From positions 1 to 64,000 of the forward strand of contig CANMWK010000018.1 in NCBI GenBank assembly GCA_947501615.1: a stretch of 64,000 bases of DNA, given 5' to 3'. This DNA is from an uncultured Tenacibaculum sp. Lineage in GTDB: Bacteria; Bacteroidota; Bacteroidia; Flavobacteriales; Flavobacteriaceae. The notes beneath the pieces were generated by a model. That model saw nothing but the letters and a program-made list of their open reading frames with translations, was not told where the DNA came from and searched no databases. Numbering within the stretch: position 1 is the stretch's first letter; each line of letters opens with the position of its first letter. The position numbers and the translations under genes were made by a program. This document shows, piece by piece, positions 53,615 to 62,949 of the stretch.

Positions 53615-53844
53615 AACATTTAAATAATTATCCGTTATGCGAAATAACAACTAACATCAATCTAAACCTATTTCATGTTTTCACCATAAACACATGGTTA
53701 CTAAAATCATGAGATTCCGAAAAACTGAAATAAATTCAGTATAGGTAAATTCGTAATGAACTGTGCTTAAAAACAAGTATTATAACTAAAAGCAGATATT
53801 GAAAAACATCAAAGTATTCTAAAGAGAAAAAGCGACAAATTATC
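53615..53844. other. intergenic upstream of lacI-type gene
   Basis: No gene. It contains the palindromes GTTAT-5-ATAAC (53634-53648) and ACTGAA-5-TTCAGT (around 53723-53740), either of which could be a regulator site; neither recurs clearly elsewhere. No terminator was seen after galT, so lacI may partly be read from the gal operon. Confidence 0.35.
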
Positions 53845-54849
53845 ATGAGTAATCAAGTAACTTTAAAGGATATCGCAAAAATTTTAAATGTATCTATTTC
53901 CACAGTTTCTAAAGCTTTGAATAATAGCTATGAAATTAGTCCTGAAACAACAAATAAAGTTAAAGCATTAGCCAATAGTTTAAACTATATCCCTAATGAT
54001 GTAGCTAGAAGTTTAAAGTCTAACAAAACAAAAAGAATCGGTGTAATTGTACCGAATGTGTTAGATGATTTTTTTGCTAAAATTATTCATGCAATAGAGT
54101 TAGAAGCAAACAAATTAGACTACAAACTTATTATTTGCTTATCTAATGATATGCTATCTAAAGAAGCTGAGAGTACTTCTTTTTTATTAAACGGAAGTGT
54201 CGATGGATTGATATTATCGTTATCTAAAGAAACACAAAACAAAAAAAACTTCAAGCATTTTGAAAACTTAACGAAACGGAATTTTCCTTTAGTTATGTTT
54301 GACAGAATATGTGAAGATGTTATTTGTGATAAAATTACAGTAAATGATTTTGATGCAACTTACAATGCTGTTGAATTTTTAATAAAAACAAACTGTAAAA
54401 ACATTGCTTTTCTCTCCACTATTAATAATACAAGCGTTGGTGAATTAAGAACTAAGGGATACTGCAAAGCCCTAGAAAAAAACAACTTAAATTCTCCTAT
54501 ATTAATTAACATTCCTAATTATTCTAAATTTGAAAGCATTTTGGCTAAGCATTTAAAGACTCAAAATATAGATGCTATAGTTGCTGCTGACCAATTCTCA
54601 GCTATTTGTGCAATGAATATTATTCAGAAAAAAGGATTAAAAATACCAGAAGACATTTCTGTAATTGGATTTACAGACGGATTAATACCTCAATATACAT
54701 TACCCCCATTAACTACCATAAATCAAAAAGCGGAAGAAATGGGACAAATTGCTTTTAAGACCTTAATTGATCGTATTGAAAACAATGATGTAACAGTTAC
54801 ATATCAAATTATCGAAACAGAATTAATCAGAAGAGGATCTACCAAATAA
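53845..54849 (+). CDS. LacI-family transcriptional regulator
   Basis: A 334-residue regulator: N-terminal helix-turn-helix (LKDIAKILNVSISTVSKALNN in parts) and a ligand-binding domain of periplasmic-binding-protein type (KRIGVIVPNVLDDFF, SVDGLILS, LVMFDRI). It lies downstream of galT and 26 nt upstream of galM, so it probably controls the galactan sugar genes with galactose or an anhydrogalactose derivative as ligand. It is a paralogue of the LacI at 17712: the segment VSISTVSKALNNSYEIS, including the recognition helix, is identical in both. Confidence 0.93.
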   Translation: MSNQVTLKDIAKILNVSISTVSKALNNSYEISPETTNKVKALANSLNYIPNDVARSLKSNKTKRIGVIVPNVLDDFFAKIIHAIELEANKLDYKLIICLSNDMLSKEAESTSFLLNGSVDGLILSLSKETQNKKNFKHFENLTKRNFPLVMFDRICEDVICDKITVNDFDATYNAVEFLIKTNCKNIAFLSTINNTSVGELRTKGYCKALEKNNLNSPILINIPNYSKFESILAKHLKTQNIDAIVAADQFSAICAMNIIQKKGLKIPEDISVIGFTDGLIPQYTLPPLTTINQKAEEMGQIAFKTLIDRIENNDVTVTYQIIETELIRRGSTK

Positions 54850-54875
54850 AATCACAAGAAATAATACTTTTGGCT

Positions 54876-55859
54876 ATGATAAACACCTATATCTTAAAGA
54901 ATAAAAATGGATTTGAATTAGAAATAAGCACATTAGGAGCTACTATTTTAAGTCTTAATATACCCAACAAAAACAACCAACTTACTAATGTAGTTGTAGG
55001 ACTTAATGAAAGTTCAAACTATCTTTCTGAAACATATTTACAAAACAATTTATACCTAGGTGCTACAATAGGTAGATATGCTGGTCGTTTATCTGATAAA
55101 GAAATTGTTATTGCTTCTGAAAAATATCCTATATATCAAAAAAATGGCATTCATTTGCATGGAGGAAAAACCGGTTTCGATAAACAATACTGGAAATTAG
55201 AATCCTTACAAGAAGAAGATACTCCTTACATAACTTTATCCTATATCAGTAAAGATTTAGAAGAAGGTTACCCTGGGAATTTAAAAACATATGTAACCTA
55301 TACACTCACAGATGACAATGAATTAAAAATATCTTACAAAGCTACTACAGATAAAACCACACATGTAAATTTAACAAATCACAGTTACTTTAATTTAGAT
55401 GGAGAAAATAGCATTCTAGATCATGAATTATTCATAGACAGTGATTTTTATTTAGATACAGATAAAAATTTAATTCCTTCTGGAAAAAAAAATCCAGTAC
55501 AAAACAATCGTTTCAATTACAAAAGTAAAAAACAGATAGGAGATCAAGAATTTAAAGGTTTAGACAACACTTACGTCTTAAATTCCAATCGTTTAAAAGC
55601 AGAATTAGTATCTAAAAAATCTGGTATTGGAATGAAAGTATTTACCAATCAACCTTCGATAGTAGTTTACACTCCTACTTCGTTTAAAAATTTACGTTTT
55701 AAAAACGATGTTAATTATTCTAATTTCCCTGCTATTTGCTTTGAGACTCAACATTTTCCAGACAGTCCAAAAAACAAACATTTTCCTTCAACTGTCTTAG
55801 AACCTAATGAAACTTACATAAACGAAACTACTTTTAAGTTTTACACAATATCTGAATGA
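54876..55859 (+). CDS. galM: aldose 1-epimerase (galactose mutarotase)
   Basis: A 327-residue protein without a signal peptide. The start is ATG 54876; an in-frame TTG at 54870 also exists but is less likely. The mutarotase motifs are TIGRYAGRLSDKE, NGIHLHGG (first catalytic histidine region), NLTNHSYFNLDGE with the second histidine, and the C-terminal ICFETQHFPDSPK with the catalytic glutamate. It converts beta-D-galactose to the alpha anomer for GalK. It follows lacI by 26 nt. Confidence 0.94.
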   Translation: MINTYILKNKNGFELEISTLGATILSLNIPNKNNQLTNVVVGLNESSNYLSETYLQNNLYLGATIGRYAGRLSDKEIVIASEKYPIYQKNGIHLHGGKTGFDKQYWKLESLQEEDTPYITLSYISKDLEEGYPGNLKTYVTYTLTDDNELKISYKATTDKTTHVNLTNHSYFNLDGENSILDHELFIDSDFYLDTDKNLIPSGKKNPVQNNRFNYKSKKQIGDQEFKGLDNTYVLNSNRLKAELVSKKSGIGMKVFTNQPSIVVYTPTSFKNLRFKNDVNYSNFPAICFETQHFPDSPKNKHFPSTVLEPNETYINETTFKFYTISE

Positions 55860-55967
55860 ACTTTCTAGATGCAAGTACACTGGCCATCTAATGAACCCTA
55901 TATATTACCATAGAAACATAATAACTTTATCTTTCATTACATTATTAAAACTTGCTATGCAAAAACA

Positions 55968-58211
55968 TTATTGCTGTGATTTAATTTGATTTAAAAAATT
56001 CATGTATTGAAGATTTTTAGGATGATTTTTTACTAATTTCTCTAAGATATTCCTTGCTTTAGTATATGCTTTTGCATTTGAATAATAATATGCAAGTGTA
56101 TACAATAAACTTTCGTTATTAGCATCTATTTTCAGTCCTTCAATTAGCGTTTTCTCTGCATTTCTAGCATCCTTCTTTTTATCATACAACAAACTCAAAT
56201 TATAATACACTCTTATATTATTTGGCATAATTTTTTTCGCCTTTTTAAGCTTTACAATAGCCTCATCTATTCGTTCTTGTTCAGCCAGTAATAATGCTAA
56301 AGAATAATACGTTGGTCCATATTTAGGTTCTAACTCTATCACTTTCTCAAATGCTGATTCAGCCTTATCATACTCTTCATTTTGGTAATATAAATTGGCT
56401 AATGTTAACCGAACACTATTATTTAGTCCATCAATCTTTAGAGCGTCTTCATAACCTGCAATTCCTTTTCCATAATCTCCTTTTTTCAAAAAGTAGTTCG
56501 CTTTTTTAACATTACCCCCTAAAAAATCAGTATTAGCATTTATATATGTCCAAAACTCTTTCTCTACTTTTACATAATCGTCTTTATATATTTCAGGTAA
56601 CTCATGTATAGGAACACCACTTAAACCAAAGAAAGCTTTTATTCGAATACTTTGTTTAGGATCCTTCAACAAAGGAAAAAAGTAAGAAATATAATCTATC
56701 GTATTAATTTCCCCCAAAACATCTAAGCTAGCTCCCCTTACAATGGGTGATTCGTCATTCAACAAAGCAATATAATCTTCCATAAAATTTTGAATATTAT
56801 AATTAGACAATGCCTTTACTGCAGAAGCTCTTGCTATGTTTGGATTTTTTTTATTCTGAATCAATTCAAGTAACTTAATATAACCATTAGGTTGTTTATG
56901 AATACCTGGAATAAGCTTTTCTGAAAAGTGTGTTGAATCAACTTTACCATATAATTTTTGAAATCCTGCCCATGCCCATTTATTATCTTTATCAGAATGA
57001 CAATTTGTGCATGCATTAGGAGTACCATATGCTACACTTAAATCTGGTCTAGGCACTCTTAAACTGTGATCTCTCCTATAATCAATCCCCATATAATATT
57101 TCCCTGGCATATGACAATTTACACATTGAGCACTTTCTGTTCCCATTTCATGAAAGTGGTGTGTTGTGGTATCATACTTTTGTACATCATGACATTGCGC
57201 ACACAATTTATTTCCTTCAAATTTTAATTCTAAAGAATGGGAATCGTGACAATTATTACAAGAAATATTATTTTGATACATTTTACTTTGAATAAAAGAA
57301 CCGTAAACATAAACTTCTTCAGAAATTTGTCCATCTGCATGATATAACCCTTCTTCAATTACTTGAGGATAATAATGGTCTAATAGTGTTCCTGAGAAAT
57401 TATACGCTTCAGAAAACTGTTCTCTTCTCATATGACATCTAGCACACTGATCTACTAAATCCTTTGGACTTGTATTATTGGTCATCAAAAAAGTACCAGA
57501 ATCTACATAATCATCACCTAATTTGTTAACGTCTATAACATGCTGTTTTCCTGGGCCATGACAAGCTTCACAACTTACATTAATTAATGAATATTTAGTT
57601 GTATAGCTCTCTGTTTTTTGTGTATAATTTTTTCTAACATTCGTAGAATGACAATCAGCACACATTGTATTCCAATTTAACCCTCCTCTAGACCAATGCA
57701 ACCATTCTGAATGCACTATTTTAAAATCGGGGTATAAATCAAACCATTTATTTTTATTAGTATCCCAAGCCATTCGTAAGCATTGATAACGACCATTAGG
57801 AAATTTCACAATATATTGTTGCAATGGAGTAAAACCAAAAGTATATACTATTTTATAATCATGATATTTACCATCTGGACCTTCAGTATTCACATAAAAA
57901 TCTTTCTCATTTTTATAAAACCGTGAAGTAATTCCCTGACTCACATATGTAGTATTTGAAAAATCACCTAATACAGTAGTACTATCAGCTATTTCCATAG
58001 CTTTATCGTGATGTGAACCTTTCCAGCTTTTAAATTCTTTTTGATGACACTCTTTACATTTCTTATCTCCTAAAAACAAGCTATCATTAAGATGTTCATA
58101 ACTAAAAGAATGGTTTTTAACAGCTACTGGTATATATGACTTTTCTTCTTTACATGATATCAAAAAACAATAGCATATTAATAACAAAAACAAGTATTGA
58201 ATTAATTTCAC
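55968..58211 (-). CDS. octaheme cytochrome c / TPR lipoprotein
   Basis: A 747-residue lipoprotein (signal with lipobox LISC, C20) starting at GTG 58211; no in-frame ATG lies between the upstream stop and this codon. Eight CxxCH heme-binding motifs (CKECH, CADCH, CEACH, CARCH, CNNCH, CAQCH, CVNCH, CTNCH) fill residues 50-410, in a cytochrome c554-like arrangement. HEAT-like segments lie around 450-540 and four or five TPR repeats around 580-740 (ANLYYQNEEYDKAESAFEKV, YSLALLLAEQERIDEA). It must act in the periplasm or on the outer membrane in electron transfer. It stands divergent from the GH16 gene; why an electron carrier sits in a galactan locus is unknown. Confidence 0.88.
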   Translation of the reverse strand: MKLIQYLFLLLICYCFLISCKEEKSYIPVAVKNHSFSYEHLNDSLFLGDKKCKECHQKEFKSWKGSHHDKAMEIADSTTVLGDFSNTTYVSQGITSRFYKNEKDFYVNTEGPDGKYHDYKIVYTFGFTPLQQYIVKFPNGRYQCLRMAWDTNKNKWFDLYPDFKIVHSEWLHWSRGGLNWNTMCADCHSTNVRKNYTQKTESYTTKYSLINVSCEACHGPGKQHVIDVNKLGDDYVDSGTFLMTNNTSPKDLVDQCARCHMRREQFSEAYNFSGTLLDHYYPQVIEEGLYHADGQISEEVYVYGSFIQSKMYQNNISCNNCHDSHSLELKFEGNKLCAQCHDVQKYDTTTHHFHEMGTESAQCVNCHMPGKYYMGIDYRRDHSLRVPRPDLSVAYGTPNACTNCHSDKDNKWAWAGFQKLYGKVDSTHFSEKLIPGIHKQPNGYIKLLELIQNKKNPNIARASAVKALSNYNIQNFMEDYIALLNDESPIVRGASLDVLGEINTIDYISYFFPLLKDPKQSIRIKAFFGLSGVPIHELPEIYKDDYVKVEKEFWTYINANTDFLGGNVKKANYFLKKGDYGKGIAGYEDALKIDGLNNSVRLTLANLYYQNEEYDKAESAFEKVIELEPKYGPTYYSLALLLAEQERIDEAIVKLKKAKKIMPNNIRVYYNLSLLYDKKKDARNAEKTLIEGLKIDANNESLLYTLAYYYSNAKAYTKARNILEKLVKNHPKNLQYMNFLNQIKSQQ

Positions 58212-58410
58212 TTTATATACTTTTTTAAAACAACAAATTTATCATAATTCAAAGAAGGTAAATTCATGGATATTACCTCTATTCAATACAATAACTTTTG
58301 ACAAAAGATAAATAAATGTAAACACTAGATAAAATACAACTATATAAAATGAGCTTTCTTTTATTATTTAGCTTGTAACAAACAAATTAACCATCAACAA
58401 AACAAAAGAA
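58212..58410. other. divergent region, cytochrome / GH16
   Basis: About 200 bp, AT-rich. No clean TTTG/TAnnTTTG pair and no strong palindrome were found in either direction. Confidence 0.4.
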
Positions 58411-59379
58411 ATGATAAAAAAGCAATACTTCTCGGCATTGAGAGCTAGCTGTATAGTAACTTTAACTATACTATTTATAGGCTGTGATAATGATAATGAG
58501 ACACCACCTAAAGACGAGGGAGATGGTAATCCTATTTCAAAAGTTTTTCCTTCAACAGACCCTAACAACTCTGGGAATTGGGTTTTAAACAACGCCATGA
58601 GTGATGAATTTGAAGGCAACCAACTAGATGAAAACAAATGGCATATACAAGGAAAAAACGGAATGTACGTTTCTAATTTTGTCGGTAGATCACCTTCGCA
58701 GTTTTCTACAGATAATGTTCGTGTAGAAAATGGAATGTTAAAGTTAGAAACCAGATGGGAACCTGATTATAATTTTAATCCTAAATTTGATAAAAATGGA
58801 GATCCATATGAAAATATTACCACAGCTGCTGTAATATCTAAAAGTGAGTTTGTGTATGGGTATTTAGAAGTAAAAACTAAAGCTGCAGATGCAGAAGTTA
58901 CTAGTTCTTTCTGGGCCACAGGTAACAATACAGAATTAGATTTCTTTGAAATGTTCGGAGACCATAAACAACCTCAAAAAATAGATAAAGAAAGGGAATT
59001 ATGGTGGTCTATTCATGATTGGACACCAGAAGGACAAGGAAGAACTACTTATACTGAACATCATGATTTAGGATTTAAAGTTGTTGATGAATTTCATGTT
59101 TATGGATACGAATGGAATGAAAACGGTATAAAAGTATATGTAGATGGTCAGTTATTAACTGAAGCATCTAAAGAGACTATTAATGCTTATGATGACATTA
59201 CAAATAACAATGGAGGAAACGGATCTAAAGATAATTATGTAACAACCCTACCAATAAGAATATGGTTCGATCAAGAAACATTTCCATGGCATGGTGTACC
59301 TAATAGCAAAGAAGAAGTTGGTGGTGATGGCAGCATAGACTTTGAAATAGAATACATAAGAGTTTGGCAAAAGCAATAA
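58411..59379 (+). CDS. GH16 endo-galactanase lipoprotein (kappa-carrageenase or furcellaranase/porphyranase-like)
   Basis: A 322-residue secreted lipoprotein (lipobox FIGC, C25) with a short acidic linker and a GH16 beta-jelly-roll domain (about 60-322). The catalytic ExDxxE motif is E175-L-D177-F-F-E180 in TELDFFEMFG. Upstream are NVRVENGMLKL, VYGYLEVKTKA and SSFWAT; downstream are YGYEWNENGIKVYVDGQ and the substrate-group-specific RIWFDQETFPWHG. Sulfatases and anhydrogalactose genes nearby argue for a red-algal galactan, most likely carrageenan; agarase or porphyranase activity cannot be excluded. First gene of an operon with a sulfatase and a DUF4380 protein, although a terminator-like hairpin follows it. 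Confidence 0.82.
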   Translation: MIKKQYFSALRASCIVTLTILFIGCDNDNETPPKDEGDGNPISKVFPSTDPNNSGNWVLNNAMSDEFEGNQLDENKWHIQGKNGMYVSNFVGRSPSQFSTDNVRVENGMLKLETRWEPDYNFNPKFDKNGDPYENITTAAVISKSEFVYGYLEVKTKAADAEVTSSFWATGNNTELDFFEMFGDHKQPQKIDKERELWWSIHDWTPEGQGRTTYTEHHDLGFKVVDEFHVYGYEWNENGIKVYVDGQLLTEASKETINAYDDITNNNGGNGSKDNYVTTLPIRIWFDQETFPWHGVPNSKEEVGGDGSIDFEIEYIRVWQKQ

Positions 59380-59405
59380 ATTTTAATTAAACCATAAATT
59401 ACTTT

Positions 59406-59428
59406 AACCCTAATTTTTAATTAGGGTT
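59406..59428 (+). terminator. hairpin between GH16 and sulfatase genes
   Basis: A 10-bp perfect stem AACCCTAATT (59406-59415) / AATTAGGGTT (59419-59428) with a 3-nt loop, followed by GTTTAT. The T-run is weak and the sulfatase starts 13 nt later, so it may act as a partial terminator that lowers expression of the following genes. Confidence 0.6.
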
Positions 59429-59441
59429 TGTTTATATACAT

Positions 59442-60956
59442 ATGAAGATTATATATTTCCCTACACTATTAAAAACCTTAGTGTTCTTAATTCTAACAAG
59501 TTGTACTTTTTCAAATAAAACTTCAGAAAAGCAAAGCAAACAAGTAGCTATTGACAAAATAACCACTTCGAATAAACAAAAGGCTACGCCAAATATTTTA
59601 CTTATTCTTTGTGATGATCTTGGCTATTCTGATGTAGGGTTTAATGGAGCTAAAGACATTAAAACTCCAGCTTTAGATAATCTTGCAAAAAACGGTACTG
59701 TTTTAACATCTGCTTATGTAGCACATCCTTTTTGTGGACCAAGCAGAACAAGTATCATGACTGGAAGATATGCACATAAAATTGGAGGTCAATTTAACCT
59801 TCCTAGAGCACATGAAAACGCTGGTTTAGGTGTTACTACAAAAGAACAATACATTAGTAAAACTTTACAAAAAGCAGGATACTATACTGGTGCTGTAGGA
59901 AAATGGCATTTAGGAACTATCCAAAAATATCATCCAAACAATAGAGGCTTTGACGATTTTTATGGTTTTTTAGGAGGAGGTCATGATTATTTCCCTAAGA
60001 AATTCAAAGCAGCATATGAAAAACAAAAAGCTAATGGTAACACTACAATTAGAGATTATATTACTCCACTTCAATTTAATGGAAAAGAAGTAGATGAAGA
60101 TGAATACATTACTGATGCGCTTTCTAGAGAAGCTATACATTTTATTGATAGAGCTAATTCAAAAGAGGAACCTTTTTTCTTATATCTCTCATATAATGCT
60201 CCTCATACTCCTCTGGAAGCAAAAGAAGAAGATTTAAAACACTACAAACATATTAAAGATAAAAAAAGAAGAATCTATGCAGGAATGGTTCATGCTGTAG
60301 ACAGAGGTGTTAGTACTATTGTTGAAACTCTGAAAAAAAACCAACAATTAGATAATACATTAATTATCTTTTTTAGTGATAATGGAGGAAAACTAAGTAA
60401 AGGAGCTACCAATTTCCCTTTAAAAGAAGGTAAAGGTAGCACTTGTGAAGGAGGTTATAGAACGCCAATGTTTTTCCATTGGCCAAATATTGTACCTGCC
60501 GGAACAAAATTTGAACACCCTGTATCTGCATTAGATTTATACCCTACTCTTACAGCATTGGCTAATGCTAAACTACCAAAAGATAAGATTCTTGATGGCA
60601 AAAACATATGGAATGAATTTCTAGCTGGCGAAAACCCATATCAGGATAAAAACATTTATGCACTGAGGCATCGAATTGAGTTTGATAATTATACTGATGT
60701 TGGTGTGCGAAAAAATAAATGGAAGGCACTAAAAATAGAAAACAAAAAATGGGCTTTGTATGATATAAATAACGATCCTGGTGAGCAAAATGATCTTAGT
60801 AGTAAATATCCAGAGATATTAAAAAAGCTCGTTCAAGATGCTGAAAAATGGAGTAAGACTAACAAACAACCTCTATGGTTTCATAACGAAACTACCAATA
60901 AACAGTGGAAAAACAATAACATGCCCAATTTTGAACAAACCTTTAAGACAAACTAA
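59442..60956 (+). CDS. S1-family formylglycine sulfatase lipoprotein
   Basis: A 504-residue sulfatase with lipobox LTSC (C21). Metal-binding D58 and D59 lie in LILCDDLGYSD. The maturation motif is C98-G-P-S-R followed by TSIMTGRY. Other conserved blocks are GAVGKWHLG, NAPHTPLEAKEEDL and FFSDNGGKLSKG. It is only distantly similar to the sulfatase at 48110, so the two probably remove sulfates at different positions. It lies between the GH16 and DUF4380 genes, 14 nt ahead of the latter. Confidence 0.94.
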   Translation: MKIIYFPTLLKTLVFLILTSCTFSNKTSEKQSKQVAIDKITTSNKQKATPNILLILCDDLGYSDVGFNGAKDIKTPALDNLAKNGTVLTSAYVAHPFCGPSRTSIMTGRYAHKIGGQFNLPRAHENAGLGVTTKEQYISKTLQKAGYYTGAVGKWHLGTIQKYHPNNRGFDDFYGFLGGGHDYFPKKFKAAYEKQKANGNTTIRDYITPLQFNGKEVDEDEYITDALSREAIHFIDRANSKEEPFFLYLSYNAPHTPLEAKEEDLKHYKHIKDKKRRIYAGMVHAVDRGVSTIVETLKKNQQLDNTLIIFFSDNGGKLSKGATNFPLKEGKGSTCEGGYRTPMFFHWPNIVPAGTKFEHPVSALDLYPTLTALANAKLPKDKILDGKNIWNEFLAGENPYQDKNIYALRHRIEFDNYTDVGVRKNKWKALKIENKKWALYDINNDPGEQNDLSSKYPEILKKLVQDAEKWSKTNKQPLWFHNETTNKQWKNNNMPNFEQTFKTN

Positions 60957-60970
60957 ACTTAAGAATATCA

Positions 60971-62437
60971 ATGGTTAAAACAATTAAACTATTATTTTTT
61001 ATCAAAATACTTTTTATAAGTAGTATCGCAATTGCACAAACTCCCAAAAAAGATCTATCAGTCTCTATTATTAAAAATTACAAAAATTGGAAATGGGATG
61101 AAGTTTTTGTTGCTAAAAATAAATTCATAAGTGTTGCTGTGGTTCCAAAAGCGGCTGGAAGAGTTTTGGAATATAATTTAGGAGATGTTCCTTCGCTTTG
61201 GATTAACCCGAAACTTTTTGGTAAATCTTTCTCTAACAATGAAAATGTAAAAATGAAAGATTGGAGAAATTTTGGTGGTTACCGACTTGTACCTATTCCT
61301 GTTAAGAATTGTGCTATCAATAAAAAAGAAAAAAAAGTAAAACGTTGGCCTCCACCTGTTAGTATTGGAGATGCTCCATATCAAGCTAAAATAACAAACA
61401 AAAACAATATAAAATCAATTGATGTTGTTTCTGGTATTCAAAATTTACCTGTACCTGTATTTGATAGAAAAACACAGGAGTTTTCTGTACCAACAAAAAT
61501 TGATGAACAACTACAGTATAGTCGTACTTTACATATCGAAGAAAAAAGTAGCTTAGTTTTTATCAATCATACTTTAACAAACAAAGGAATACATACAATT
61601 AAAAGAGGACTAAAAATATCAAGTCAACATGTGTCTCGCAGTAAACCTGAACTAGCAGACGGTGAAAATTTTGTAGCACACATACCATTCAGTAAAAACT
61701 ACAAATTACCGAATGGTAAACAATATGAAATTAGTGTTACTCCAGAATCGAGATGGAGGTATATTAATCGAAATAGAATGAAACTTGACAAAAATAATCC
61801 TGAACACATTAAAAAATATTTCAATCATGGAACCAATTGGACTGGTGAAGTTGCTCCTGGAATATACGAGACTCATTATGATTATGATTTAATGGGCGGT
61901 ATAGAAATGATTGCTTCAAAATCTTGGCTTAGTTATTTGAATAAGATAAATAATACTGTTTTTGTTAAAATTTTCGAACCTTACGATCCTAAATTAACCT
62001 ATGAAAATGGCGCGAATAGTGTAATTTTCCATAGTGGTTTAGAAGATGGATATTTAGAAACAGAAATTAAAACTCCTATTTACACCTTAGAACCTCAGGA
62101 AAGTTTTAATTATAGAGAAATACACGGAGCTGCTAAAATAATGGCTTCTCCAATTCTAGATGTTAACACCACAGGAGTTATTACTAAAAAAATAACTTTT
62201 AATAAAAACAACAATGAAATTACAGGAGCCTATGGTGTCTTTAAAGAAGGTATGGCAATTTTACGTATTTACAAAGAAGACAAAAAACATGAAGATATTC
62301 TTTTAGAAAATGTGAGTCCTTTGAAGGCTTTTTCTATAAAAAAATCTTTAATAAATACAGAAAGAATTACCGCTTTTAAACTTTTAATTAAAACATCAGA
62401 AAAAGACTATCACCTTTTAGACAACCTAACATTGTAA
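60971..62437 (+). CDS. secreted DUF4380-like protein (mutarotase-like fold)
   Basis: A 488-residue protein with a signal peptide (ending IAIAQ). The first half has FISVAVVPKAAGRVLEYNLGD and the pattern of the galactose-mutarotase-like superfamily found in DUF4380 proteins (for example LVFINHTLTNKG and LEPQESFNYREIHG). No catalytic residues can be assigned. Such proteins recur in marine PULs next to sulfatases; they may bind or process oligosaccharides in the periplasm. It is the third gene after GH16 and sulfatase, and an inverted repeat with T-run ends the unit. Confidence 0.72.
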   Translation: MVKTIKLLFFIKILFISSIAIAQTPKKDLSVSIIKNYKNWKWDEVFVAKNKFISVAVVPKAAGRVLEYNLGDVPSLWINPKLFGKSFSNNENVKMKDWRNFGGYRLVPIPVKNCAINKKEKKVKRWPPPVSIGDAPYQAKITNKNNIKSIDVVSGIQNLPVPVFDRKTQEFSVPTKIDEQLQYSRTLHIEEKSSLVFINHTLTNKGIHTIKRGLKISSQHVSRSKPELADGENFVAHIPFSKNYKLPNGKQYEISVTPESRWRYINRNRMKLDKNNPEHIKKYFNHGTNWTGEVAPGIYETHYDYDLMGGIEMIASKSWLSYLNKINNTVFVKIFEPYDPKLTYENGANSVIFHSGLEDGYLETEIKTPIYTLEPQESFNYREIHGAAKIMASPILDVNTTGVITKKITFNKNNNEITGAYGVFKEGMAILRIYKEDKKHEDILLENVSPLKAFSIKKSLINTERITAFKLLIKTSEKDYHLLDNLTL

Positions 62438-62949
62438 GTCAAAAAGCACTTATTATTTCAAATGAACCGATTCAAAACGAACACCTAATAATCAAACCCT
62501 TAGTTATCTCCCTGCGATTAAATTTCTATCAGTTCAAGACAGATAAGTTTGGTTACATATTAAAGCTAGTAAAACAACATAAAAGACAAGAGTTAAGAAG
62601 TTAAAAAAATTAACAATAATTTCTTAACTCTTATTTTTTTAGCTTCTAAAAAAAGCACTTACTTAGAGTATAATAATTTATGTAAGTACTTCAAACACTA
62701 AACAGCAGAGAAATTATTGCCCTAATTAGAATTAAGATGTGTTTTCTGGTTAAATAAACACGATAAAACTCACTATTTTTTGCTTTTGTTATATACTCAT
62801 TTTAAACCTGTTTAATTTGTTTTTTTTCGATTTACAACTCTATTTAATTGTATTTTTGTAAATTTGAGACTCTAAATTAATTTTAAACCATTTTGTTTAC
62901 TGTAGTTTTCATTAAATACTATACGAACAAAAGTTAATATTAAATTAAC
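62438..62949. other. intergenic between galactan operon and AraC gene
   Basis: About 510 bp without a gene. It contains the operon terminator (62588-62640). Just before the AraC gene, TATTTTTG and TAAATTTG (around 62853-62869) are two adjacent perfect -7-type boxes on the plus strand; no good -33 box was assigned. Confidence 0.45.
62588..62640 (+). terminator. terminator of GH16-sulfatase-DUF4380 operon
   Basis: A 12-bp perfect stem AAGAGTTAAGAA (62588-62599) / TTCTTAACTCTT (62621-62632) with a 21-nt loop, followed by ATTTTTTT. Confidence 0.8.

Noticed and set aside
53634..53648. GTTAT-5-ATAAC as a LacI operator
   Set aside because: The arms are short, the DNA is AT-rich, and no convincing second copy was found at the other promoters, so it is listed only inside the intergenic entry.
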